This document shows, one piece after another, positions 56,991 to 64,000 of a stretch of DNA of 64,000 nt. The DNA comes from CAMPKL01 sp963805925. GTDB lineage: Bacteria > Acidobacteriota > Terriglobia > Bryobacterales > UBA6623. Position 1 is the first letter of the stretch; every line of letters starts with the position of its first letter. Where the stretch lies: contig CAWDWB010000003.1 in the NCBI GenBank assembly GCA_963805925.1, positions 1,302,001 to 1,366,000 of the forward strand, in the 5' to 3' direction. The notes beneath the pieces are model-generated. The model was not told where the DNA came from. It did no database searches and saw only the letters and a list, made by a program, of their open reading frames with translations. Position numbers and translations under genes: made by a program.

Positions 56991-58286
56991 CTAGGCGCCG
57001 GTCAAATTGCCGATCAAGATGACAGCCGAGTGATAGGCGCCGTAAATGGCCAGGGCGAAGAGAATCGCCATGATGATGTTTTCCCACCAGACCGACTTGT
57101 ACTTATCGCCGATGTACTGACGGCCGGAGGTGATGCGCCAGATCCCGCCGGCCAGCAGGGGCAGCAGCACGACTTGGCCGCTGTTGGCCGCGAGCGTCAG
57201 CGTGACGAAGTCGGGCATCCCGGGGATGGTCCAAATCAGCGGCGAAACCAGGCACCACCAGATGATGCGGTTGTGAGCGGGGGCGGCGCGGTACTCCTCG
57301 GGCGTCGGCCGTTTGCCGGTCTTCCACCAGAGCAGGGCGTGGCTGCCGACGGCGGCCAGACCGACGGCGTGGCCGACTACCGAGGTGAAGACCGCCGAGA
57401 ACACGCCGACGTAGAACAGCAGCCGTCCGCCTGGGCCCAGCACCGTGCTCAGCAAGTTCGGCAGATCTTCGAGCGTGCTGATCTGTTTGTCGGGGAACAG
57501 CAACTCCGCGCCGAGCACCCATACCGCGAGGTTGAGAATGATCATCACCACCACCCCCAGCAGCAGGTCGTAAACCTGCACTTTGCGGTACTGCGGCCCC
57601 TTCCAACCCTTCTCTTCCAAGAAGTAGGGATAGACCAAGTTCATGAACGAGCCGCCGACGGCGCCGATCATGGCCATGGCCACCATCAGCGGATCGAAAT
57701 TACCGAGTTGGCCGGGCATCTCCATGCGGTAGAGGCCTTGCACTAGCTCGACCCCGCTGAAGCCGACCCAGACCGCCGAGCCGATAAACGAGATCGACAG
57801 CAAGCCCAAGAAAAGCTTAAACAGCGTTTCGAGCGAGTTGTAGCCGCCCTTGAGCACCAGCAGCAGAGCGACGCCGTTGCACAACGCCGCCCACATCCAC
57901 ACTTGGCCCGCGTTGGAGACGTTGTGCAGAACTTCACCCTCGCCGACAGTCATGTACGACTCGTAAACGTGTCCCATGATGACCGCGCCGAAGAACAGAA
58001 TCGGGGCGTAGAACGGATGGAAGCGCACCAGTCCGTCGAGCACGCCCTCGCCGTGTTGATTGCAGAGTTGATAGCGGCCGATCAGCGAGACCAGCACAAA
58101 GCGCATGAAGACGGCGACGACCAACACCCACAGCAACGAGTAGCCGTAGTTGCTGCCGGCGACGCCCATGTCGACGACGTCTCCAGCGCCGAGCCACGTG
58201 AGCACGACGATGATGCCGGGACCGAAGGCCTTCAAGAAGTCGAGAAACGACTCAGGGACGGGCGGCGGCGTGGTCGGGCTGCTCAT
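56991..58286 (-). CDS. Nramp-related transporter with non-canonical metal-site motifs
   Basis: A 431-residue membrane protein with the Nramp (LeuT-like) helix pattern. The first helix reads KAFGPGIIVVLTWLGAGDVV followed by DMGVAGSNYGYSLLWVLVV; canonical Nramp proteins have DPGN where this has GAGDVV. The helix-6 region reads AMIGAVGGSFMNLVYPYFLE, lacking the MPH motif. Substrate choice is therefore likely to differ from manganese or iron, as in Nramp-related magnesium or uncharacterised transporters. The ribosome-binding purines lie inside a hairpin directly before the ATG. A dead IS110 is immediately upstream. Confidence 0.85.
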   Translation of the reverse strand: MSSPTTPPPVPESFLDFLKAFGPGIIVVLTWLGAGDVVDMGVAGSNYGYSLLWVLVVAVFMRFVLVSLIGRYQLCNQHGEGVLDGLVRFHPFYAPILFFGAVIMGHVYESYMTVGEGEVLHNVSNAGQVWMWAALCNGVALLLVLKGGYNSLETLFKLFLGLLSISFIGSAVWVGFSGVELVQGLYRMEMPGQLGNFDPLMVAMAMIGAVGGSFMNLVYPYFLEEKGWKGPQYRKVQVYDLLLGVVVMIILNLAVWVLGAELLFPDKQISTLEDLPNLLSTVLGPGGRLLFYVGVFSAVFTSVVGHAVGLAAVGSHALLWWKTGKRPTPEEYRAAPAHNRIIWWCLVSPLIWTIPGMPDFVTLTLAANSGQVVLLPLLAGGIWRITSGRQYIGDKYKSVWWENIIMAILFALAIYGAYHSAVILIGNLTGA

Positions 58287-58287
58287 A

Positions 58288-58307
58288 AGAACGCCTCTAG
58301 GCGTTCT
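58288..58307 (-). promoter_or_regulatory. Hairpin covering the transporter's ribosome-binding region
   Basis: AGAACGCCT-ct-AGGCGTTCT is a 9-bp perfect hairpin ending 2 nt before the start codon of the Nramp-like gene (58286). On the minus strand the only Shine-Dalgarno-like purines (AGAGG) are inside it, so translation could be controlled by melting or by a factor; alternatively it is the footprint of the IS110 insertion. Confidence 0.5.
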
Positions 58308-58313
58308 GACAGT

Positions 58314-59241
58314 CTACATGGAGCAGGCGGTTAGCTGGGGAGAGCGATAGGCTTCGCCGCTGCGCAACACCGCCCAGGCCGTTCTGGCCAACTTGTTCGC
58401 CAGCGCCACACAGGCCACGTGGCGATGAGTACGCGCCGTGAGCGGATCCAGCCAGGCCCTGAGGCCGCGGACTGGCTGGCCTTCTGCGCGAGCACGGCGC
58501 GGGCGCCTTGGACGAACAATCTTCGCAAGTAGGCGTTGCCGCGTTTGCTGATGCCCAACAGCGTCGGCTTGCCGCCGGTAGACAGTTGCCGGGGAACGAC
58601 TCCCATCCAGGCCGCGAACTCGCGGCCCTTGCGAAAGGCCGTTCCGTTGCCGATCGCCGCAATGACGGTGGTCGCGGTCATCGGTCCGATGCCGGGGATC
58701 TCGACCAGCCGTCGGCAGGCCTCGTTCTCGCGAACCGCTCTTTGAATGGCGGCATCCGCTTCTTGGATGCGTTGGGACGTTTGCTCGAGTTCCATGCTCA
58801 ACTGCGCCAGCAGGAAACGCACCGCGCCGGATTGATCACGGCGGTACGCCGCATGACCCACCTCTCCCGCACGCGATGCAACGACTGCAGATCCAGCTGA
58901 TCCTCGCTCTTGATCGGCACGAAGCGCATCGTGGGCCGGCCTACGGCCTCGGCGATCGCCTCCGCATCGATCTAGTCGTTCTTGTTCGTCTTCACGTACG
59001 GCTTCACGTACTGCGCCGGAATCAGCCGCACCTCGTGCCCCTGTTGCTAGAGCGCCCGGCCTAGGAAATGCGAACCTCCGCAGGCTTCCATGCCGATCCG
59101 CTGAACGCTGCGGTTCCCCGTAAATCGCAGCAACTGCTGACGCGTGAAGCGTTTGCGAACCACGACCTCGCCGCGCTCGTCGAGACCCGCTAGATAAAAA
59201 CTCGTCTTGCCTAATTCGAATCCGATCGTGTGTATCTTCAT
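58314..59241 (-). pseudogene. IS110 family transposase, inactivated
   Basis: Remains of an IS110 transposase (RuvC-like DEDD N-domain plus transposase_20 C-domain). The start MKIHTIGFELGKTSFYLAGL has Glu where the first catalytic Asp (DLGK) is expected; RIGMEACGGSHFLGRA carries the second acid. In-frame TAG codons occur at 59049-59047 (after GRAL, before QQGHEVRLIPAQYVK) and at 58974-58972 (KTNKND-stop-IDAEAIAEA). The frame also changes near 58835 before the C-domain: RRLVEIPGIGPMTATTVIAA, RKGREFAAWMGVVPRQLSTG, ISKRGNAYLRRLFVQGARA, and again near 58470. IS110 elements lack classic inverted repeats; exact element ends were not found. Confidence 0.88.
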
Positions 59242-59585
59242 GGGACCGTCTCCTTGCCTCCATCTTCCTCGCCCCTGTCGCCAGGGCGTGAAGGCGGCGG
59301 ACCATCCCATTAGGAACTCTTGATCAGCACTGGCGGCCCTTTCGACGGTCGCAGAGAGCTACAATTCCCCTGTCTTGCACATCGGGTCCACAATCAGCCA
59401 CTACAAGAGGCGGGATGGGGCAGCCCGTGCAGCGTCTTGTTGCGCCTCGGACTCCAAGTTTCCTGCCCTCTACCTCACCACTGATCTGTGGGACAGAAGG
59501 TTGGCGCGCGGTTTGGGGCTGAGCTTCGCTGAGATGGGCAAGCGGGGAATCCGAACAGATAAATGTTGGCAGAGGGAACGAAACA

Positions 59586-61562
59586 ATGCGAATTCCAATT
59601 ACCGTCGGTTTATTGACGTGTCTGTCACTAGGCTTCTTGGAGGCTCAGGTTGCCGTACCGATATCGCAATACGAGCCGGGACGGACTAACGCGAATCTCG
59701 CAGAGTTCACGCTCACGCCGGAGATCTTGGCAAAAGGGACCTTTGGGAAGTTATTCAGTCGTACGGTTGATGACGGAGTTTATGCGCTCCCGCTAATTGT
59801 GCCGAATCTGGTGATGGCTGGGGGCGACGTCACCTCTGCGACAGGCAAGGGCCGAAAGAAGCGTGCGCCGGAGCCGACGCCGCGGGATGTGATGTTCGTG
59901 GCAACGATGGCGAATACGGTGTACGCATATGACGCTGCGGACCCGTCTGCAACAAACCCGATATGGTCTAGGACTTTGGGTCCGGCAGTACCTACGACTG
60001 GAACTTGGTGGGGGTCGAGCCATTTCGGGATCATGGGCACTCCCGCGGCGGACCTCGAAACGAAGACCTTGTATCTGGTCGCTAAGATCCAGAATTCCTC
60101 GGAAGACGTTGGCTTGTATCTTTTCGCCATCGACATGGTTAGCGGAGACTCGAAATTTGGCGCACCCCGACGCTTGACTTTCGCAGACGACACAGGTGAG
60201 ATCGTGCACGTCCCGGACGCGATTCAGAGAGCGGGAATTCTGCTGGATCACGGCGTGGTTTACGCGGCGGTTGCGAACGTTTTTCCGCCGGACCTCAGCA
60301 CGAGTTACCAAGAGGGTTATGTGCAGTCCTTTGACGCGCAAGACCTGACGCGTTTGGGGTCGTTGCAAGTGACCCCAAGTACCGCAGACCACGGCAAAGG
60401 CGGAGTGTGGCAGGCGGGGCGCGGGCTGGCAGCGGACGAAGCCGGAAACGTCTATGTTGCGACGGCTGGCGGCCATTATGACGGCCTCAATGATTGGGGC
60501 GGTTCGATCCTTAAGCTCGCTCCGAGAACCTTGTCCGTCATGGACTCGTTTACGCCGAGCAATTGGGAGTACTTGTGGGACAAGAACCTGGATCCGAGCG
60601 CTAACGGCGTCACCTTGATTCCTGGCTCAGATTTGATGTTTGCAGGCGGAAAAGAGGGCGTGGTGTATTTGCTGGATCGGGGGAATATGGGCGGGCTTGA
60701 GTCTGATTCAAGCGAGCCGCTCCAGCGTTTTCAGGCGAGTCAAGGATGTGCCCTCAACCTGGCTGCGCCGGACTGTGCACAAACACTCGGAACGGCCTAC
60801 TGGCACAGCGGCACGGATTCGCTTTTATTCGTTTGGGATCGCGGAGACGTGTTGCGCGGGTATATTTTTGACCCTCTGACTGAGCGTTTCAGTACGTCTC
60901 CTTATTCGACCAGCGACCCTGCGGCAACGCCAGGTATGACGGGAGGGCCAACGGTGTCATCTTCGGGGGACGCTTTGGACACAGCCGTGGTCTGGGCGGT
61001 AACGACGGCTGGCGCCGTAACAGCAGATGCCAACCCGGGCACCCTGCGTGCATTCTCGGCGGAGGATCTGAGGGTCGAGTTGTACAACAGCGACGACGAC
61101 GCCGGAGATCAACTTGGCATATTGAGCAGGATGGCGCCGCCGGTGGTGGCGAACGGGCGCGTCTACGTTCCGACCCAATCAGGAAGTATCGGCGTGTACG
61201 GACTCTTGTGCCAGCAGGATGCTACGCCACACGTCGAGATAGTATCGTCCGGCCAACTATCCAGGAAGGGCCGGAATAAGGGTACGTATCAAGAGTTCCG
61301 CGTGACGAACACGAGCGACCGACCGCTAGGCGGACCATTCGCACTCGCATTGGATGGACTGCCGCTGGACGTGGCCGTTACGAACCAAACGGGCTTTACC
61401 GCCTGCTCTGAACCGGGAAATAGCCCCTATGTGGAGTTGGATGGAACGCCCTCGTGGCTGCCGCCGACCGAATCGCTGGTTTTTAGAGTCGACTATGAAA
61501 TCGGCGGGAAAGCAGCGATTGATCCGATTCCTCGCTTCCTGGTCGGTTCGGGGGGGCGGTAA
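59586..61562 (+). CDS. Secreted PQQ-like beta-propeller protein
   Basis: A 658-residue exported protein. A signal peptide (ITVGLLTCLSLGFLEA) is followed by SQYEPGRTNANLAEFTLTPE and then propeller blades of the PQQ-dehydrogenase-like type (VMFVATMANTVYAYDAADPS; AADEAGNVYVATAGGHYDGL; FAGGKEGVVYLLDRGNMGGL; PPVVANGRVYVPTQSGSIGV). A C-terminal beta-sandwich from about 560 (YQEFRVTNTSDRPLGGPFAL) may bind to the cell surface. No enzymatic residues of true quinoprotein dehydrogenases were identified. It stands alone between the dead IS110 and the sulfatase. Intact. Confidence 0.8.
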   Translation: MRIPITVGLLTCLSLGFLEAQVAVPISQYEPGRTNANLAEFTLTPEILAKGTFGKLFSRTVDDGVYALPLIVPNLVMAGGDVTSATGKGRKKRAPEPTPRDVMFVATMANTVYAYDAADPSATNPIWSRTLGPAVPTTGTWWGSSHFGIMGTPAADLETKTLYLVAKIQNSSEDVGLYLFAIDMVSGDSKFGAPRRLTFADDTGEIVHVPDAIQRAGILLDHGVVYAAVANVFPPDLSTSYQEGYVQSFDAQDLTRLGSLQVTPSTADHGKGGVWQAGRGLAADEAGNVYVATAGGHYDGLNDWGGSILKLAPRTLSVMDSFTPSNWEYLWDKNLDPSANGVTLIPGSDLMFAGGKEGVVYLLDRGNMGGLESDSSEPLQRFQASQGCALNLAAPDCAQTLGTAYWHSGTDSLLFVWDRGDVLRGYIFDPLTERFSTSPYSTSDPAATPGMTGGPTVSSSGDALDTAVVWAVTTAGAVTADANPGTLRAFSAEDLRVELYNSDDDAGDQLGILSRMAPPVVANGRVYVPTQSGSIGVYGLLCQQDATPHVEIVSSGQLSRKGRNKGTYQEFRVTNTSDRPLGGPFALALDGLPLDVAVTNQTGFTACSEPGNSPYVELDGTPSWLPPTESLVFRVDYEIGGKAAIDPIPRFLVGSGGR

Positions 61563-61571
61563 GTCGTCCGC

Positions 61572-61720
61572 TTACTCGATCCCGAGTTCCTTCCTGGAAG
61601 TCCGCATCGCGGCGACAAGAATGAGCCTCTCTCCCGGAATGGCCGCTGCCAGCAGTTGCCGTTGAGGCGTGCGGCACTCGACTTCGATCTGGACGCTGAC
61701 CGCAGCCGTTTGGCGATCGA
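61572..61720 (-). pseudogene. Remnant of a TonB C-terminal domain gene
   Basis: A short minus-strand stretch encodes AAVSVQIEVECRTPQRQLLA, nearly the same as the C-terminal end of the TonB-like gene at 63337 (INVQIEVEFRTPQRQLSASV). The rest of the gene is absent. It is a duplicated tail on the other side of the sulfatase gene. Confidence 0.65.
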
Positions 61721-61792
61721 TCCGCGTCGCCAAGGACTCTTCGGGCCGCCGATAAGGTCCGGCCCCAACGCTTGTGCTACGATCCCCCACTG

Positions 61793-63322
61793 ATGAAGCA
61801 TCTAGTCACCCGCAGAGAATTCGTCGGCGGCGCAGTCGCCCTCACCGCCGCCGCTTGCAGCACGACGCCGCCTGCCGAACAAGCCGCCGCCCCGCCCCAC
61901 ATCATCCTGCTCATGGGCGACGACCATGGCTGGGAAGAAACGGGCTACTACGACCACCCGTACGTGAAGACGCCTGTGCTCGACGAGATGGCGGCCTCCG
62001 CACTGCGGCTCGATAGCTTTCACTCGGCCGCGCCTTTCTGCTCGCCCACGCGTGCCAGCATCATGACCGGTCGCCATCCGAATCGCAGCGGCGTCTTCGT
62101 TCCCAACGCCACCACGCGGCCCGAGGAGATCACCATCGCCCAACTGCTCAAACAGCAGGGCTACGCCACCGGACACTTCGGCAAGTGGCACTTGGGCACG
62201 GTCAAGGCCGAGTCGCCGCTCAATCCCCACAAGATGGGGTTTGACGAGTATCTGTCACACGACAATTTCTTCGAGAACAACCCGACCCTGTCGCACAACG
62301 GCGCGCCGCCCGAGCGGATTGAGGGCGAGGGTTCGGAAGTCGTCATCGACGCCGCTATACGCTTCATCGACGAAAAGGCGGCCTCGGGTCAGCCCACGTT
62401 CACTGTCGTTTGGTTCGGCTCCCCGCACGAGCCCTACATCGGATTGCCCGAAGACATGGCGCTGTACGATGAACTGCCGGAGATATACAAAGGCCAAACA
62501 ACCGTCCTCACCAGCTTAGAAACCGGCGTGAACGCCGAACGGCCTCTCGGCGACGTCTTGCGCGAACGCTATGCCGAAATTACGGCCATGGACCGCGCCA
62601 TCGGCAAACTGCGCGACCACCTCGCCGGAGCCGGCCTGCGCGACAACACCCTGGTCTGGTATTGCGGCGACAACGGAACGCCGCTCAGCGGCCAAGCGAA
62701 CACAACCCCGCTGCGCGGCATGAAGGCCGACATGTACGAGGGCGGCACGCGGTCGCCCTCGATCATCGAATGGCCTGCGCGCATCACCCAGCCGCGCGTG
62801 TCGGACGTCAACTCCGTCACCACCGACACGATGGCCACGCTGTTGGACATTCTCGACGCACCGCTGCCCAATCGACCCATGGATGGGATCAGCTTGCTGC
62901 CGCTCATCGACGGCGAAATGGAAGAACGGCCCGAGCCGATCTTCTTCTGGAACTACCCGCTAGACGTTCTGCTGGCGCGCAACCCAGAGCCCTACATCGA
63001 CCCCGCGTTGCAGCGAGGCACGACCCCGTTGGTCAAGTTGATGGACGGCGAAGCCGTCCGTACCTTCTTCAACTACAAACAACCCGAAATCATCGAGGCA
63101 GACTACACCGGCCCGCGCGCCGTTCTCGATAATCGCTACAAGTTGGTCCTTGACGGCAGCAGCGCTTCCCAAGGCGCGGCGGAGTTGTTCGATATGAGCG
63201 CGGACCTCGGCGAGAAGACAAACGTCTCCGAAGCCCATCCCGAGATCGTCACCGACTATGAGCAGCAGATGCGCAGCTGGCAGGAATCTGTGTTGAACAG
63301 CGTCAGGGGCGGCGACTACTGA
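61793..63322 (+). CDS. Sulfatase lipoprotein (formylglycine-dependent, Cys type)
   Basis: A 509-residue arylsulfatase-family enzyme that removes sulfate esters, probably from polysaccharides or glycans. The N-terminus TRREFVGGAVALTAAAC combines a twin-arginine signal and lipobox (Cys22). IILLMGDDHGWEETGYYDHP supplies the metal-binding aspartates; FCSPTRASIMTGRHPNRSG contains CSPTR with Cys83, the residue converted to formylglycine by a separate maturase not in this window. GHFGKWHLGTVKAESP and YCGDNGTPLSGQANTTPLRG complete the site. I chose ATG 61793 because the signal starts there. It is flanked on both sides by copies of a TonB-domain tail. Confidence 0.93.
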   Translation: MKHLVTRREFVGGAVALTAAACSTTPPAEQAAAPPHIILLMGDDHGWEETGYYDHPYVKTPVLDEMAASALRLDSFHSAAPFCSPTRASIMTGRHPNRSGVFVPNATTRPEEITIAQLLKQQGYATGHFGKWHLGTVKAESPLNPHKMGFDEYLSHDNFFENNPTLSHNGAPPERIEGEGSEVVIDAAIRFIDEKAASGQPTFTVVWFGSPHEPYIGLPEDMALYDELPEIYKGQTTVLTSLETGVNAERPLGDVLRERYAEITAMDRAIGKLRDHLAGAGLRDNTLVWYCGDNGTPLSGQANTTPLRGMKADMYEGGTRSPSIIEWPARITQPRVSDVNSVTTDTMATLLDILDAPLPNRPMDGISLLPLIDGEMEERPEPIFFWNYPLDVLLARNPEPYIDPALQRGTTPLVKLMDGEAVRTFFNYKQPEIIEADYTGPRAVLDNRYKLVLDGSSASQGAAELFDMSADLGEKTNVSEAHPEIVTDYEQQMRSWQESVLNSVRGGDY

Positions 63323-63336
63323 GGCCACCCGCCGCG

Positions 63337-64000
63337 CTACTCAGGAATCACTGAAGCCGATAGTTGCCGCTGCGGCGTGCGGAACTCGACCTCGATCTGG
63401 ACGTTGATCGGCGTGGGTTTGCCGTCGCGCAGGCCTGGCCGGAAGCGCCACTTGCGCACCGCGCCGATCGCCGACCAAGTGAGCCCGTAGGGCAGCGGAC
63501 GCACCACGCGCAGTTTGTGGGCACGGCCGTCGGGACGGATCTCGGCTGCCAGCACAACGACTCCCTGCACGTTCCGCCGGTCGGCGCCGAGCGAAAGCGG
63601 GGCAGCCGTTTTGCGTTCGAGTTGCGGCGCTACATCGCGCGGTTGCAGCTTGAGCGGAGACGGCGGAGGTTGCGGCCAAGTCTGCCGCGCCGCGAGCAAA
63701 TCTTCGGCCTGGACCAATTCGCCGCGCGCTCGCAGAATCGGAACCGCGACATCGACCGCTGCGCCGTAATGCCGCCAAAGCTCGTCGAACTCCGGCACCA
63801 ACTCGGCCCTGAGTCGCGCGGCATCGACGACCGGGTAGAGCACCTCCAGCGCTTCGCTATTGCGCTGGAACAGTTTGAGCGTGCGCCCGACGTCGACCGC
63901 GGTCCGTGCAAACTCCTGATCGTTCCAATTGCGCCAAGCCTTCATTGCGGCCACAGAGGCGCGCAAGAAGTCGCCGCCTCTAGCCTGCTGGTCAGCCGGA
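63337..64000 (-). CDS. TonB-like energy transducer C-terminal protein (partial)
   Basis: Open to the window edge; at least 221 codons are present and the 5' part is missing. The C-terminal about 90 residues have the TonB fold: GVVVLAAEIRPDGRAHKLRV, VRPLPYGLTWSAIGAVRKWR with FRPG, and the closing INVQIEVEFRTPQRQLSASV. Upstream is a helical, TPR-like region (EFARTAVDVGRTLKLFQRNS; ARLRAELVPEFDELWRHYGA). Such acidobacterial proteins may not energise receptors directly; the TonB domain can serve as a general periplasmic interaction module. Confidence 0.8.
   Translation of the reverse strand, partial: PADQQARGGDFLRASVAAMKAWRNWNDQEFARTAVDVGRTLKLFQRNSEALEVLYPVVDAARLRAELVPEFDELWRHYGAAVDVAVPILRARGELVQAEDLLAARQTWPQPPPSPLKLQPRDVAPQLERKTAAPLSLGADRRNVQGVVVLAAEIRPDGRAHKLRVVRPLPYGLTWSAIGAVRKWRFRPGLRDGKPTPINVQIEVEFRTPQRQLSASVIPE

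Noticed and set aside
58972..59049. In-frame TAG codons in IS110 as possible recoding
   Set aside because: Further frame changes and other disablements in the same gene make simple inactivation far more likely; TAG is used as a normal stop elsewhere in the window.

Overview
The window looks like a piece of an Acidobacteriota chromosome, probably of the Solibacter/Bryobacter type. The evidence is the gene repertoire: PadR-regulated duplicated permeases of the acidobacterial ADOP type, acidobacterial VWFA-related secreted proteins, a TonB receptor with an N-terminal carboxypeptidase-like domain, DUF5916, DUF1501 and DUF1549/DUF1553 proteins, many Tat/lipoprotein-tagged secreted enzymes, and generally GC-rich DNA. 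No rRNA genes and no CRISPR array were seen.

Layout. (1) 1-5.9 kb is a cobalamin module. A canonical B12 riboswitch with a strong upstream promoter controls a minus-strand TonB receptor and a BtuF-like binding protein (cut by the edge). Facing the other way are CbiZ and CbiB, the cobinamide salvage/remodelling enzymes. A B12-dependent ribonucleotide reductase (nrdJ) at 52-55 kb shows why the cell needs the vitamin. (2) 6.8-21.9 kb is an integrated element of about 15.1 kb. It is bounded by 46-bp perfect direct repeats made of the 3' part of tRNA-Gly(CCC). The full tRNA stands at the right end next to an integrase and an excisionase-like gene. Cargo is an AbiE-type toxin-antitoxin pair (toxin frameshifted), a HEAT-like secreted protein, PadR, a shattered ADOP permease, two tandem shattered VWFA genes, a frameshifted secreted protein, an ADOP remnant, and a stretch of strong inverted repeats next to the integration genes. 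(3) 22-29 kb holds a broken small secreted protein, an HTTM-domain membrane pair, an intact duplicated permease and a DUF5916 outer-membrane protein. (4) 28.9-32.5 kb is housekeeping: trpD, sucC-sucD and ndk. A 690-bp insertion just after ndk is flanked by a copy of the ndk 3' end.

(5) 33-49.7 kb is rich in secreted sugar/peptide catabolic genes: two TIM-barrel sugar isomerase/dehydratase proteins, a beta-propeller, an esterase, an MmgE/PrpD protein, a DUF1080 glycosidase-like lipoprotein, LtrA, a DUF1501-DUF1549 pair with one haem motif, an M3 peptidase, a GGCT-like protein and a sodium:solute symporter. (6) 49.7-52.1 kb is a repeat-rich, then less GC-rich segment with a frameshifted membrane protein and a heavily frameshifted unknown gene. 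(7) 52-58.3 kb holds nrdJ, argD and an Nramp-like transporter. (8) 58.3-64 kb has a dead IS110, a secreted propeller protein, a sulfatase, and a TonB-type protein whose C-terminal coding end recurs as a remnant upstream of the sulfatase.

Many genes carry frameshifts. In three otherwise well-kept genes (AbiEii, a mannonate-dehydratase-like gene, an M3 peptidase) a single extra C explains the break, which could be assembly error. In others (ADOP, VWFA, the 51-kb gene, IS110) the breaks are too many for that to be the simplest reading. No searches could be run; all family names come from motif recognition.
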